Positions 49,101 to 59,860 are shown, counted from the first letter of the stretch. The stretch is DNA of 64,000 bases from Capsicum annuum (GCF_002878395.1 NC_061118.1:90612360-90676359); one strand, 5' to 3'. A program made the numbers and translations. Notes: a model not told the origin generated them from the sequence alone.

Positions 49101-49225
49101 GTAGGGGTAGGCCGAAGAAGTACTGGGGTGAGGTGATTAGGCGGGACATGGAACAGTTACAGCTCACCGAGGACATGACCCTAGATAGGAAGGTCTGGAA
49201 GACGCGAATTACGGCAGAAGAGTAG
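46166..49225 (+). CDS. LINE polyprotein: endonuclease and reverse transcriptase
   Basis: The frame is open from 46166 with no stop until TAG at 49223-49225. Counting from the GTG at 46214 there are 1003 residues. Residues 55-295 are an apurinic-type endonuclease ([17 protein letters not shown] with Glu87, VVAGDFNGH with Asp191, [14 protein letters not shown]). Residues 515-790 are the RT ([52 protein letters not shown] and catalytic FADD at 749-752, bases 48458-48469). The C-terminus has a WxxxH-like thumb/connection region ([11 protein letters not shown]). No frame damage is seen. No in-frame ATG exists before Met138, inside the endonuclease, so the real start must be non-AUG, spliced, or lost by an N-terminal indel. 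Role: nicks the target and primes reverse transcription there. Confidence 0.9.
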   Translation, partial: YCHRVHLYIFLYCRVVVAVGGNGWIGSCPRGLGRGAVVGAGDGERAEVGGRPRLGRGGGSGGRVDSDGRLRVGSWNIGTLQGKSVELVKILRKRRINLACVQETKWVGSKARDVDGYKLWYSGSERRRNRVGILVDEELRGQVVEVKRINDRLMTIKLVIRGFTLNVCSAYAPQVGAEGEEKMRFWEALEEVVRGVPSLEKIVVAGDFNGHIEALPGGFGDVHGGFAFGERNEEGATLLEFARAFGLVVVNSGFPKKDEHLITFRSALARTQIDFLLLRKGDRALCKDCKVIPSENLSTQHRLLIMDLGIKKNRKRRSKECRPRIKWGGLTPVNAWEIGERLAGKGVWECRGDVDSMWDRAARCIRENAREVLGVSRGRAGHHRGDWWWNEEVEKKVETKKEVYAKLVESKDEEEKRVNRKEYKLARKEAKSAVTAAKTAAFESLYAGLQGKGGEKKLFRLAKARERKGRDLDQVRCIKGEDGRVLVEDCHIKKRWQSYFHRLLNDEGDRAIVLGELEHSEECRDFSYCRRFKVEEVRQAVRRMRRGRATGPDEIPVEFWKFVGEAGVRWLTGLFNEIFRTAKMPEAWRWSTMIPLYKNKGDIQNCNNYRGIKLLSHSMKIWERVVEVRLRRIVFISENQFGFMPGRSTTEAIHLVRRLAEQYRERKKDLHMVFIDLEKAYDKVPREVLWRCLEVRGVPQAYIRVIKDMYEGAKTQVRTAGGDSEHFTVRTGLHQGSTLSPFLFALVMDVLTRRIQGEVPWCMLFADDVVLIDETRGGVNDKLEMWRQTLESKGFRVSRSKTEYVECKFNDVRQENEVVVKLEAQEVCKRDKFKYLGSVIQSNGEIDEDVSHRIGAGWMKWKLASGVLCDKKVPPKLKGKFYRVVVRPALLYGAECWPVKNSHIQKMKVAEMRMLRWMCGLTRGDRVRNETIREKVGVTSVECKMREARLRWFRHVKRRGMDAPVHRCERLALDGFRRGRGRPKKYWGEVIRRDMEQLQLTEDMTLDRKVWKTRITAEE
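46254..46295 (+). promoter_or_regulatory. G-run cluster (G-quadruplex candidate) at LINE ORF start
   Basis: Six runs of at least four G lie within 42 bases on the sense strand (46254-58, 46261-64, 46268-71, 46279-83, 46285-89, 46292-95) separated by 1-7 bases. The transcript could fold into a quadruplex, possibly affecting translation start. Confidence 0.6.
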
Positions 49226-49566
49226 GGCCAGATTGGGTCGCTAGTGTAGGGAATTACTTGGTGGGGATTTTTTTATTTTTTATTTTTTATTCCCGTTATG
49301 ATTTCGTATTCAGTGTTCCATGCTTATTACGAATCTGTGTGCTTTCCTCTGCTTTCCTCTGTTTTATATTCCTTATGGGTGCCGTATTTATGTTATGTCA
49401 TCTGCTTCTGTGCTTTACTATGTGTTTGTGTGATATCTTGTGCCTTGAGCCGGGGGTCTTTCGGAAACAGCCTTTCTACTTCATCAGAGGTAGAGGTATG
49501 GACTGCGTACATCTTACCCCCCCCAGACCCCACTAAGTGGGAATACACTGGGTTTGTTGTTGTTGT
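49226..49566 (+). other. LINE 3' UTR with TS-SINE-like tail and (TTG)5
   Basis: The segment 49447-49551 contains the phrases GGAAACAGCCTTTCTACTTC, GTATGGACTGCGTAC, and CCCAGACCCCACTAAGTGGG, ending in AATACACTGGG and (TTG)5. I recognise this order from the 3' region of the TS-type SINE of tobacco and potato. Sharing the 3' end lets a SINE use the enzyme of its partner LINE. Confidence 0.65.
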
Positions 49567-49584
49567 TGGCTGTTTCATCGTTCG
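49567..49584. repeat. LINE target site duplication, right copy
   Basis: Identical to 45396-45413. LARD sequence resumes at 49585. Confidence 0.92.
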
Positions 49585-51440
49585 ATGGTAATTTTGATAT
49601 TAATGTTGAGATATCGTAGATTCATCTCATTAGTATGTTAGGTCCGTACCCATGGGATGGTTTGTGTTGTTGATAGTGTAGAGATTAGATACTCTTTTGT
49701 TGTTGTAATGTGGTTTTTCCTTAAGTGGTGTTAGAGAGTTAGAGACAAGTGGCCTTTTCTGTGATCGCTTCTTAAGTTGGCAAATTAGAAGCTCTTTATC
49801 TCAAGTTATTGGTACTCTAGTAGTGGTCACGACTATGACCTTGGTTTTGAGATTGGTATTTCTTCTTTGATGATGTTCTTCTTGGATGAATTCAGGAAAT
49901 CCCTATTTCAGTGTTTATCCAGCCTTGTAAGGCTTGGTAGATTGATTCTCCTTGATGATATGAGCTTGTGGCTATTTCTTTGCCTAAATGGAGTATTGCA
50001 TTGATTAGTTCCCAACTTAAGTTGCATTTCTCTGAGTTGCTAAAGTTTTTGCCTTCACTGGTGTGGCTTTTAGCCTTGAGAAGTGTTGAGTATATTTGGA
50101 TAGGTTATGCCCTCCAGCGGATATGGAGTGGGTTATATGCATTTTCAGCCAGTGATTTTTCCTTTGGCATGACTCCTATTTTGTAGCTATGTTTTGTTCC
50201 CTCTAGCTAATATAAAATTGATTTCTTGTGTTATCCCTTTAGTGATTTTGGTCTCTAGATATGTCTTGACTATGGCTTGGTATGATTTATCTCAAAAATG
50301 TCAGATCTAGATATGAGAGTCGATTTGATATAGTTGACATTGATATAGCCTTATTAGCCCAGTTTTTTATTTTGACTCCTTGGAATGACAATTTTGAAGT
50401 ATGATTGATTTGGAGCATTAATGGCTACCTATTTTTATTTTTGATTTAGATATTTGAGATTGAGCGGTTCAGCCTTGGTATTCAGATTTCAGCTTGGTTT
50501 TGTAGAGCTGTCATGCAACCTTTGTTTTGGAGTTGTTTCAGTTTGAATTTTATTTATAGGCTGGTTGAGCCTACTCCGTGGTTGCCTATTCGGTCTTCTA
50601 GACTTTGACTAGATTATAGTTGATTAATGTTTAAATCATAGCGCATGGGCCTCACATTGGTTATTTCAGTTTTGACCTCGAGTTTCAGCTTTCTTTAGGA
50701 ATTTTGGATGATTTACTCTATGGGAGTAAAATTCTTAAGTTAGATTTAGTATGTCTTCATTCTCGGTGGAGGAGACATCCTGGAGTGAAATATTCAGTGA
50801 TGAGTAGTTATACCATGGATTTTGAGATTTTGGTTTGGTTTTCATTTGGATTTGTTGGAGCATTTTCATGGATTGGGTTCCGTGATTACCTCTATTTGTA
50901 TACCTAGATAGAGCCTTATGAGCTTATTCTCATGTTTGCTTATGGACTTTCAGCAGATCAGCTTCAGTTCTTTGAGTTCTCCACGATGAAACTGTGTGAA
51001 TGAGACTTAAGTGATCTTTCTCCTAGCTTGCAGTAGATAATAGGTGCAAAAATTTAAAAGAAGGTTATTTTTGGATTTGGAGTCGGATTTATGACTCATG
51101 TCTTGGGTTTGCTTTTGGCTTGGATGATCCCTTATTGATTTTTGTGGATATACAAATGGTATCAGAGTGATGTGATTCAGATGTGTATGCGTCAACCTTT
51201 TTAGTTTAGTTGGAGGCTAGTTAGTGGTTAAGTTGAGTTGGCTATTTTGGAAGTAGAATGAGAGTGCTAGTTGAAAAAGGGATACCTATGGCAAAATCCC
51301 TTAAAAGTGTTTTCTCTCCTCTGAGGTTATCTGGGAAGTCATGCTTGGAGCAATGGGCCCAGTACCTTATCCTTTTGAGCTTTTGAGATTCTTTCTATCC
51401 GTTGACTTTCAGGGATGAAAGTACTTTTAGTAATGGATAT
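49585..51440 (+). other. LARD interior, right part, non-coding
   Basis: No protein domain is recognised in any frame. At its right end a GGGATGAAAGTACTTTTAG block resembles the GGACGAATGTTCTTTTAAG box that precedes the 3' LTR of Tekay elements, which supports a Tekay origin. A second PBS-like sequence lies at 51157-51167. Confidence 0.6.
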
Positions 51441-52179
51441 TGTAATGACCCTTCAGGTTATTTTCCATATTTATGCTTACCTTCACTATTTGAGCTTCTC
51501 TATAGCTACCCCAAGTTATTTATGACTTATTGGGACCGACAGTTTGGTTATCGGGTAATTTTTTTGGTTTTGAGAGCCAATTCCCTATTTTGAAGTCTTC
51601 TCTGGTTCCAAAGAGCCACTGGACAAAAACTTCTGTGTAATAATCTCGGATGTAAATTCTGATTGCACTAACAGATCTAGAATATTGATTTAGTCTAGGT
51701 AGATCTTTTGTTCGAGTCCCAATGCACCCTAGCTCATTTTGACCTATTGGTCGAAATTTAAAAATTGGAAAAAATAATTGTGGGACCCATATTTGATCGA
51801 AATGACCTTGAATTGAAATTCGACTTTGCCATCTTATCCAAAACATCAATTTTAGGCTAGGGAGACCCTTGGTTCAGGTCCCAAGGCTCCTGAACTGATT
51901 TTGGGCTATTGAACGGATTACATGAAAAGTGATGAAACTATAGGTGTGGTCCCCACTTTTTAGCTAAACGATCTCCGATGAAAGTTTTGATGATTTTAAT
52001 GTATTTGAAATGTGGTTTACACTCAAAATTCACTATTAGATCATGTTGTTTGGATTCCGGATGAGTTTCGAGGGTCAAAACTTTATTTTTGAGTTTGTTG
52101 TCATCTGGTGCAGCTGCGATCGCAACCAAGAGTGTGTGATCGCTAGTAGCATGATTGCGATATTTGAGTACCTGTAGGG

Positions 52180-52190
52180 CTATATAAAAG
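52180..52190 (+). promoter_or_regulatory. TATA box in LARD 3' LTR
   Basis: CTATATAAAAG is the counterpart of the box at 39567. Transcription from here would read out into flanking DNA. Confidence 0.5.
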
Positions 52191-53370
52191 CCCCAATACA
52201 TGTTTGGGGCATTTTTCATTCACCATTTAGACCTAGAAACCCCAAAATTAGTGCAATAACTCAAAATTTGTCATAGGGGGGGGGGGTGACTTGGGAGCTT
52301 AATTATCATCTTGTATAGTGATTATCTTCAAGATTAAGGCAAGAATTTCTTGAATTCATGTTGAATTTATTAGTTTGAACCCAAAACCCCAATTTAGCTT
52401 AGGGCTTGATTTTAGCCCAATGTATGCTTAGTTTTCACCCATTCTTTGAGGGTTATGATTCCTTATTCATTTGTGAACATTGGGTTGGTCTCGAAAAGCC
52501 ATTTTCCGTATGTGGGACCCATTTGAGGGTTTGGTGTCATTTTTGGACCCAAAGCACAATAGTGCAATATGGGTATCATTAGACTCGTATTGATAAGCAG
52601 ATTATAGTTTGGTAATGTGATGGTATTTTGAGGATTGTAAAGTGAAGATGAGCATGTGGTGGATGATGTGAGGTTTTGTGGTTTGGCCTTGAGGTAGGCT
52701 TCTGTCTACTTTTCTTTATAGACAATGTGTGATATATGTTGCGTATGAATATGGATCTTAATCTTGATTATGAGTAGGATAACTTGGCCTTGATATATTG
52801 ATGTTTAGGGATTAGATGAGGGTTTTGGACCCATAAGATGGCATGTTTATAACCCTTTTGTATCCTATTACCTTTCCTCTTTTCTTTAGGCTAGTTATTG
52901 CATAGATTTGATATAATTTTTTATTTGGAATATGGTTTTAGCATTTGAATCATGATTTATATATTTAGCCTTATTGGGCTAGTATTGTAGTCTTGAAATC
53001 GCAAGTTGGATAGAGTTGACTTGAGTACCCTTGTTTCTAGTCGAAGTTGCTATCTAGGCTTAAATATGGCTTACTTGACATCTAGAAGATGAACTAGATT
53101 CCTTATCATAGTTTGGGGCATAGTGTGCCTAATTATGAAAATTATGGATTAGAAGTGGGATCATTCGGCCCACTTAGGCCTAAGCTTGTGGACTTAGTGC
53201 TGATGTTAAACATAGATGAGTCTAGTAAACCTTAGAATAAGGTTACTTCATTACTTGGTAACTTGTATTGATATTCTTGGATTGTGGTTTTTTAGTTATG
53301 GTTATGATACTCTTTGAGGAAGTGATATTGAGTATTTAGAGATGATATTCCTCCTAGATACGTTATGTGG

Positions 53371-53610
53371 TCTATAGACATGATATTCCCTCTTAGACTT
53401 GATGATTGGCCTATAGTGATGCTATTTTATCTTAGACATGATGATTGGCCTATAATGATGCTATTTTCTCTTAGACTTGACGATTGGCCTATAGAGATGC
53501 TATTTCCTCTTAGACTTGATGATTGTCCTATAGAGATGCTATTTTCTCTTAGATTTGATGATTGGTCTATAGAGTTGCTATTTACTTTAGTCATGATTGT
53601 TGGACCTATA
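53371..53610 (+). repeat. 39-bp tandem array in LARD 3' LTR, about 6 copies
   Basis: CCTATAG-type markers lie at 53371, 53410, 53449, 53488, 53527, 53566 and 53605, exactly 39 bp apart, as in the left LTR. Because 39 is divisible by three it gives a repetitive 90-codon frame (LRLDDWPIEMLF), which I do not call a gene. Confidence 0.85.
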
Positions 53611-54780
53611 GAGACAATGTTTCTCTTGGATATATAAATTATCCTAAATAAGTAGTATTCCTCATAGTCATGGTGTATACCTATTGATATAAGATATCTT
53701 GTAGACGATTACATGCCAATATATATTATGCCTTTTAGATGTGAGATGCCTTTTGTGTGAGATATGATTACATGTCTATATATATTATGTCTCCTAGATG
53801 TAAGATGCCTCTTGTGTGATAGATGATTACGTGCTTATTGATATTATGCCTCTTATATGTTAGATGCCTCATATATATAAGATGATTAGAGATATGTTAT
53901 GTCTTAAATATATGATTATTGATATGAGTCCCATATATGTGTATGGACCTAAGGCCGTGATTATGATGTTGTGATTATTTTAGATAAAATAATAGGCCAA
54001 GGTCCGTGTTATGATATTGATTGAATAGTCGAGAAATGTTTATCATTATAAATAATGTGAGTACAATTAATAAATATGAATATGTTTATGTTTGTATACA
54101 TATCTCTCTGATATGGGATAAAGAGAGATATGGTATGATGCTTATTATTCAACTGATTGAATACTGGTGATGGCATACGTAGATTTGGTACATTCATAAT
54201 TATTTACCATTATAAATGATGTGATTATAGATGAAATGTTATCTTATGACTCTCTTCTTGTTATACGGTTAAGCTATGTGGTAACTACTTGTTTATTAGG
54301 GGACTATAGCACTTGATAGCTAGGAATCTGATGTACTAGTTAATGAATCTTGCTTTGTTGAAACATGGTAGCTAACGATGGTTAGTTAATGAATGGTGTC
54401 AGTTAATAAAAGATGATTAGGTGACAAGTAGTAAGGTGTTGTCTAGTAATTATTAACGGATATAGGATGATTAGTTGATAATAATGAATGGTGGATAAAT
54501 GGCAGTTTTGGTCTATTAATGAATCTTGAATAGATGATAGATGTTGGCTAATTAATACATACTGGTTTGGTTCTATCTCGTGAGTAAGGATTATGTGAAG
54601 GATAATGTTTAGGCTAATAACTAGAGGTTATGTGATGACTAGTGAACTAGTGATTCTATTATAATAATTGTTGGTTAACTAATAACTAGTAGTTGGGAAG
54701 TTTTGACTAAATAGATATTCTCTGGTGATATGTGTATGTTTATAAGTATTTTAGTGTATCTTATTCGGTAATGTTAATTG

Positions 54781-55075
54781 TGATGATATTGATACCCAAT
54801 AACATCAGAGGCTACTATTGTGATGATATTGATACCCAGTAAGGCCGAAGGACATTATTATGATGATATTGATAACCGACAAGGTCGAAGGATACTATTG
54901 GGATGATATTGATACCCGACAATGTCGGAGGGTACTATTATGATGATATTGATACCCGGCAAGACTGAAGAATATTGTTGTGATGACGTTGATACCCAAC
55001 AAGGCCAGAGGATATATTGATGATATGTTGATATCCGAGTATATATTGATGATATGTTAATACCCGACATGGACG
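54781..55075 (+). repeat. 40-bp tandem array in LARD 3' LTR, about 7 copies
   Basis: TGATGATATTGATACCC recurs every 40 bp (54781, 54821, 54861, 54901, 54941, 54981), then becomes irregular. Units carry a CGACAAGGTCGAAGG block. Confidence 0.85.
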
Positions 55076-55625
55076 GAGGTTGATTATAATGATGATGGTC
55101 CTGATGAGTATTGTTATGATGATTTGTGATATTGATTGTGTACTTTACATTTCTTTTTATTTGCACATTGCCTATCACCAGTATGCACCTATGTCTATCA
55201 ACTGATATGGGATGGTTGCATCGATATGGGTAAAGAATATGCCTTGTGTTGTTGTATGCTGATTGAACCTTTCGAGCCTGGGGCAGTGGGGGTACGCATA
55301 GGCTCGGATATGTATTTAGTTGTCCAGAGCAGCCGGTTATTCATGCTATTATTGATATTGTTGTTATCATTATTATGATCATTATTATAGCTAGCTTATG
55401 ACAGATTGGTCTTTGATTAGGTATCGAGATTTGAGGTATGTATTCGGCCTCTCTTATTTTATGATTGCATTATCATGTATGATTATTTCATGTCTATCTA
55501 TGTGGATTAGAAACCCTGAGTATGATAGTATCTAAATCCTAATTTTATTATAATGAGGTCTCAAAATGAGAATATGATGATCTAGGTTATGCTTTGAGAT
55601 GACCTCGTGTTTATATGTATATATA

Positions 55626-55628
<3 letters not shown>

Positions 55629-55686
<58 letters not shown>
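55629..55686. repeat. (TA)n microsatellite, about 29 units
   Basis: A near-pure TA run occupies the place where the 5' LTR has only a short TATATATACATATATC stretch (near 42960). Confidence 0.95.
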
Positions 55687-55688
<2 letters not shown>

Positions 55689-56478
55689 AGATATAAGAAG
55701 CTATGATACTACCGTATATCCCTTCCTTCGTTGTTCATGTTGTGTAGTCATTTCTTCGCCTTTTATATTACTATATATATTTTTATTTTTCTTTTTATTC
55801 GTATATTGACCTGGGATATACGGTATAACATTGACATATATTGAATTTATGTAGAATAGGACAGTTCACCCTGATACTTCCTTAGTTTTATTATGTTAGA
55901 CTTTTGGTCATAAACAGAATAGTTGATCCTTATTATCTCATTGACTTGTCATATGATATCTGGACTCTTGGGTGTAGTTTCCATTCTGTTTATATGCTGT
56001 ATATATCTGCTTTATCTTTGGAGCTTAGTTTACAATATCCTACTGAGTACCATTCATTTGGTACTCATACTACACTTCTGCAGCCTGCAGATCATTATAC
56101 TGTTTATCACCGTTGATGTGTCCATCGTGCGGAGCAGCCCTAATTCAGAGACTTAGAGTGAGCTCCTGACATTCGGAGTATTACTTATCTCTTTCTTATA
56201 TATTAGTTTAGTCTCTAAGTTGGATTCGGAGATAAGTTGTATCAGTGTATTTCTCCTTGATATATCACTTTTGTACTCTTATTATGTTTAGAAGCTCTTG
56301 TACTGATACCACCAAGCTTTGGGATTCTTCTATATGTTGATCTTTATTTCATATATTCCACATTCTTTTCCTTATACTATTGAGTAGTTCATTACTAGCC
56401 ATTCCGGCTTACGGGCTGGCTTACCTACTGGTGGATTATGGTAGATGCCATTATGACCTGAGAAGTTAGGTCGTGACA

Positions 56479-57491
56479 ATAACTATCTCTACATAACTAG
56501 CCCCCATAATCTAGAAAGTGTGAGTAAAGTAAATAAGCAAACACGGGGCCCTATAAGCCAAGAAGGTGAAATCAATGAGAAGTAATATTCTTAATTGTGC
56601 TAATTAACCATATCTCAAAAATCATAAATATGGATATTTCTATATTCTAAGTACCAAACCTAAACCGATCCTATAACCATCAGAAATAACCTCTCAAAGC
56701 CCGACTTGAGTCCGAACTACTATCTCATATGCCAGACTTGAACTGGAACTCATATCATGAATGCGATACTTGCACAAGAACTAATATTGTCAATAATTCC
56801 CAAATCAAACAATGTTTAGTATATAGATCAAAGACTCAAACTAAAACTCATATTATTAATAATGCTGAAATCAAACTAGTCTTATCATCTCCCAAGCATG
56901 AATCTTTAATTAACCATAATATGTATAAAACCTCATCGATCTTAAGAAAATAAATAAGATAATGCAACATTTCTATTAAGTCTACAAGGAGCTAATAGTA
57001 ATCTTAGCCTAAGATGAGCTGGAGAGCCCCACTTTTAATCCTCAGTAGTCCATTCGAAGGAAAACCTACCCAATCTAGACTAACGTGTCAATTGTCACTT
57101 ACAAGATGCTAAACAAGTTTCATTAAGTCCTAAGATATAAATTCTACCTAAAGAATGAGTAGCTATGTTATGCCAAATTATGACTTCTAAATTGGCTAAA
57201 TCATCCAATTAATGCTAAATGTAACTTTAAGTCCTAGTTCCAAATCCACAACTAGCATATTGTCATATTGATACTATAATTAAGTTTAATCTAAGAGAAA
57301 GTAAGCCTAGCCTACCTAGATGCCAAAAAACCCAGTGAAGTCAGCTAAATTGAAAATTTCCTCTTCTAGAAAGCTTCTGCATGATGCCACTCTATCAAAA
57401 TGGTAATCTATTCATCAATATGAGAACAACGGTACCCATATTGCATTTTTATGCTTCGAGTTTTAAATCAAGTCAAAATCCCATGTGGGGC
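56479..57491 (-). repeat. 5' LTR of split chromovirus, right piece
   Basis: It aligns with 34511-35530 of the 3' LTR (for example CTATCTCTACATAACTAGCC at both). The first five bases are the second copy of the ATAAC duplication. The match ends at CCATGTGGGGCTG, next to the LTR of the following element. Confidence 0.85.
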
Positions 57492-57991
57492 TGTGAGACC
57501 TCATTAAACTTTAACTATTTTATTTTTGAACCTCCCCCATTTGTAATGTCAACTTTTGACTTGAATTATTTTTAGAGATGTTAAAGGGTAATTTGGGAAG
57601 TTTTGAAATTTTTGAAAGGGTCTTGAGGTCATTTTAGGACCCCGAGGCAGTGAGGGTCAATAATATTGGTGTTTCACAGAGGACAACCTCTGTGATAGCA
57701 ACGTGGCACGGAGGCTAGCCTCAGCAATATGAGTGTGCCACACTGATATGTTAAAAATGCCTAGTTTTTGTTTTTTTCTCTTAGGTGAGGGGCTTTTGAT
57801 ATTTTTACCCCTTGTATGACCTTTAAACATAAAATAACCATATTCTCTTTAGTTTTGAAAGATCAAATCATTCTTTTTCTCTATTAAACTAAAACCCAAG
57901 AAAGTTAAAGGCTTTTTCAAGAAATTATTACTCCGACTAACGGTGGGCTTGAGATACCCATCACAATTAGGCCCTGGTTCAGTTTGTGACA
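57492..57991 (+). repeat. 5' LTR of degenerate chromovirus (about 500 bp)
   Basis: It starts TGTGAGACCTCATTAAAC (or two bases later) and ends TTTGTGACA. It contains a 9-bp hairpin at 57674-57695. It interrupts the LTR of the split chromovirus, whose remaining part is not found downstream. Confidence 0.6.
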
Positions 57992-57992
57992 A

Positions 57993-58010
57993 GCTTGGTG
58001 TCATAGCAAG
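57993..58010 (+). other. Decayed primer binding site
   Basis: CTTGGTGTCATAGCAAGG resembles the initiator-Met tRNA complement (TTGGTATCAGAGC) with two or three changes. Confidence 0.5.
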
Positions 58011-58200
58011 GTTCAAGGTAGTTGGGTGTCTATAAAGCCGTGTCGAGTAAGTCTCTTTTATGGGTGTGTAGTGCACCACACTTATAAAAGGGAAGATACA
58101 AGGAATTTAGGAATGTTTTCCTTTCTTGTGTTCTATTTTGGACTTAAAGTCTAGTTGTGTTGAAACTTCTCTAACTCCTGGCTTAGTCGCATTTCAGATC

Positions 58201-59410
58201 ATGCCTCCCCAAAGATATGACATTCGTAGAAGCTCTACTGGACCCTCTATCATACCTGAGGGGAATGTGGAGGGGACTTGCCCTATTTATGGAGTATAGA
58301 CCCGATCATGGTCCTTGCTCCTAATTATACTGCTCCACGTGGGGTTCCACCTGCCCTAACTAGTCCTTTTCTAGATTCTTGAGCTGGTGATACTTATGAT
58401 CAACCAGCTCAGGGAGATATATCTAATGTGAAGTTTCGTCAGTCTATTCATATGCTTATTCAATTAGTGGCATCCGAATCTCGCCAGTCTGATTGTGTTG
58501 AGTCTATTGCTTATTAATCTGAGGTTACTTGAGGTGTCTAATTTATAAGGTTGAATGCCCCTACCTTTACAGGATCTAAGGTCGAGGAGGATCCTCAGGG
58601 GTTCCTTGATGAGATGGAGAAGAATCTTAGGGTAGTGCATGCTACTAATTTTGAAGGTGTAAAGAATGTTGCATATCAATTAAAAGATATAGCTTATCAG
58701 TGGTATGATGAATGGGAAAAAAAGAGAGGTGATGATGCTGAACTAGCATTGTGGGATGAGTTTTTAGAGGCCTTCCTTGATCAGTTCTTTGCTCTGGAGT
58801 TGAGAGAGGCTAAGGTCGAAGAGTTTGTGAACTGGAAGTAGTGGAAGATGAGTGTGAAAGAGTATGCTCTGAAATTCCCATAGTTGTTCCATTATGCTTC
58901 GGAGTTTGTGGCTAATATGAGATCTAAAATGAGGAAGTTTGCTTCTGGGTTGTCTCGTGGTTTGGTATTAGAGTGTAAGGATGTGATGTTGAACAATGAT
59001 GTTTACATCTCCAGGTTGGTGGTTTATATACAACATGTAGAGTATAAAAAAAAGTAGGTGGAGATGGGAGAGAGGTAGAGCAAGAAGTTTAGATATTTAG
59101 AGCAGGGTGTAAATTAGTAGAACAGTAGGAGAAATAGTAGATAGTGGACTAAGAAGAAGAATTATGGAAAGTCATATTCTTCTGCTAGTAATCCTTATTC
59201 TAAGCTTTCTGGTGATAGTCGATTAAGGCACAGGGTTCCCAATCTCAAGCTAGTCGATTTTAGTCAGCCACTTTATCCTCCTTATTGATTTTGTAGACAA
59301 CTTCATTGTAGTTATTATGATGGGGGGAGGAATTTATTTTTCAATTATGGTCAGCTTAGCCATCTACAAAGAGATTGTCCTATAGCCAATGTTGCCACTA
59401 GATCTAATGA
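58201..59410 (+). pseudogene. Gag of degenerate chromovirus
   Basis: It opens with MPPQRYDIRRSSTGPSI and then breaks. The capsid region is intact at 58551-58841: MNAPTFTGSKVEEDPQGFLD, WDEFLEAFLDQFFALELREA and EEFVNWK, then a TAG and MSVKEYALKFP. The zinc knuckle near 59340 reads FFNYGQLSHLQRDCP, with the first Cys positions lost. Many stops; not functional. Confidence 0.75.
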
Positions 59411-59860
59411 CATTTTGATCACCACTTCTTCAGCCCCAGCACCTAACGGCGCACTTATGGTACCAACACTGGCCAAAATCATGTCTATACACTTGGTACT
59501 CATTAGGAGCCTGAGGTTTCTCTATTTATTATTACTGGTATATTATAACTCTTCTCGGGTGATGTTTATTATTTTCTTGATCCGGGTTCTACCTTATCTT
59601 ATGTGACCCCTTATGTGGCTATACACTTGGTTTTGGTCCTAGAAGTATTGTCGATCCCTTTTTATGTCTACTTTGGTGGGCGATTCTATTATTGCTAAAA
59701 AAATCTATTGGGGTTGTATGGTGTCTATTCTTAATAGGGATACCTTGGTGGATTTGATAGAACTTAATATGGTGGATTTTGATATGATCTTGGAGATGGA
59801 TTGACTCTATTCGTGCTATACTACTCTGGATTGTAGTAACTAAAAGGTTAGTTTCCAATT
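59411..59860 (+). pseudogene. Protease of degenerate chromovirus
   Basis: FLDPGSTLSYVTPYVAIHLV (around 59575-59635) is a well-kept active-site region with its Asp. The C-terminal motif is FDMILEMD, followed by a stop (TGA). Frameshifts separate it from gag and RT. Confidence 0.65.

Larger units (their letters stand above)
45414..49566 (+). mobile_element. RTE-type LINE, near full length, very young
   Basis: It is bounded by a perfect 17-18-bp target duplication. It has a GC-rich leader with a TC microsatellite and C-rich tandem repeats (one 100-base assembly gap), a single long endonuclease-RT frame, a short 3' UTR of about 330 bp, and a terminal (TTG)n instead of poly(A). A single ORF with apurinic-type endonuclease plus RT and a short-repeat tail is typical of the RTE clade. 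Base composition (G-rich sense strand) is very unlike the AT-rich host element. It lies in the interior of the LARD-like element. Confidence 0.9.
38803..56478 (+). mobile_element. LARD-like non-autonomous LTR retrotransposon, 17.7 kb with LINE inside
   Basis: Two LTRs of about 5 kb (38803-43762 and 51441-56478) flank an interior whose own length is only about 3.5 kb once the LINE (45414-49584 with one duplication copy) is removed. The PBS for initiator-Met tRNA follows the left LTR, and a Tekay-like 3' end precedes the right LTR. No gag or pol domain can be found in the interior. The 5-bp target duplication ATAAC is perfect at 38798-38802 and 56479-56483. Long LTRs around a non-coding interior define LARDs, which borrow proteins from autonomous relatives. 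Orientation follows the PBS. Confidence 0.85.
51441..56478 (+). repeat. 3' LTR of LARD-like element (5038 bp)
   Basis: It starts TGTAATGACCCTTCAGG and ends GTCGTGACA, followed by the target duplication. It aligns with 38803-43762; much of the 78-bp length excess comes from a long TA microsatellite. Confidence 0.9.
33684..57491 (-). mobile_element. Minus-strand chromovirus split by a LARD-like insertion
   Basis: The 3' LTR is 33684-36539, then remnants of integrase and RNase H (36540-38400), then a 5' LTR in two pieces (38420-38802 and 56479-57491) around the 17.7-kb insertion at 38803-56478. Gag, protease, RT, the PBS and about 245 bp of the LTR have been deleted between the RNase H and the 5' LTR. 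The far end of the 5' LTR (equivalent to 35535-36539) is also missing, at the junction with the next element. It interrupts the Athila protease at 33683. Confidence 0.8.

Noticed and set aside
46675..49176. Several antisense frames of 115-194 codons
   Set aside because: They are shadows of the G-rich LINE coding strand, which rarely gives stops on the reverse strand.
53365..53637. 90-codon frame with LRLDDWPIEMLF repeats
   Set aside because: The 39-bp LTR array read in frame. The matching array in the left LTR is not open.
55615..55809. Frame beginning with alternating Tyr-Ile residues
   Set aside because: A translation of the TA microsatellite.
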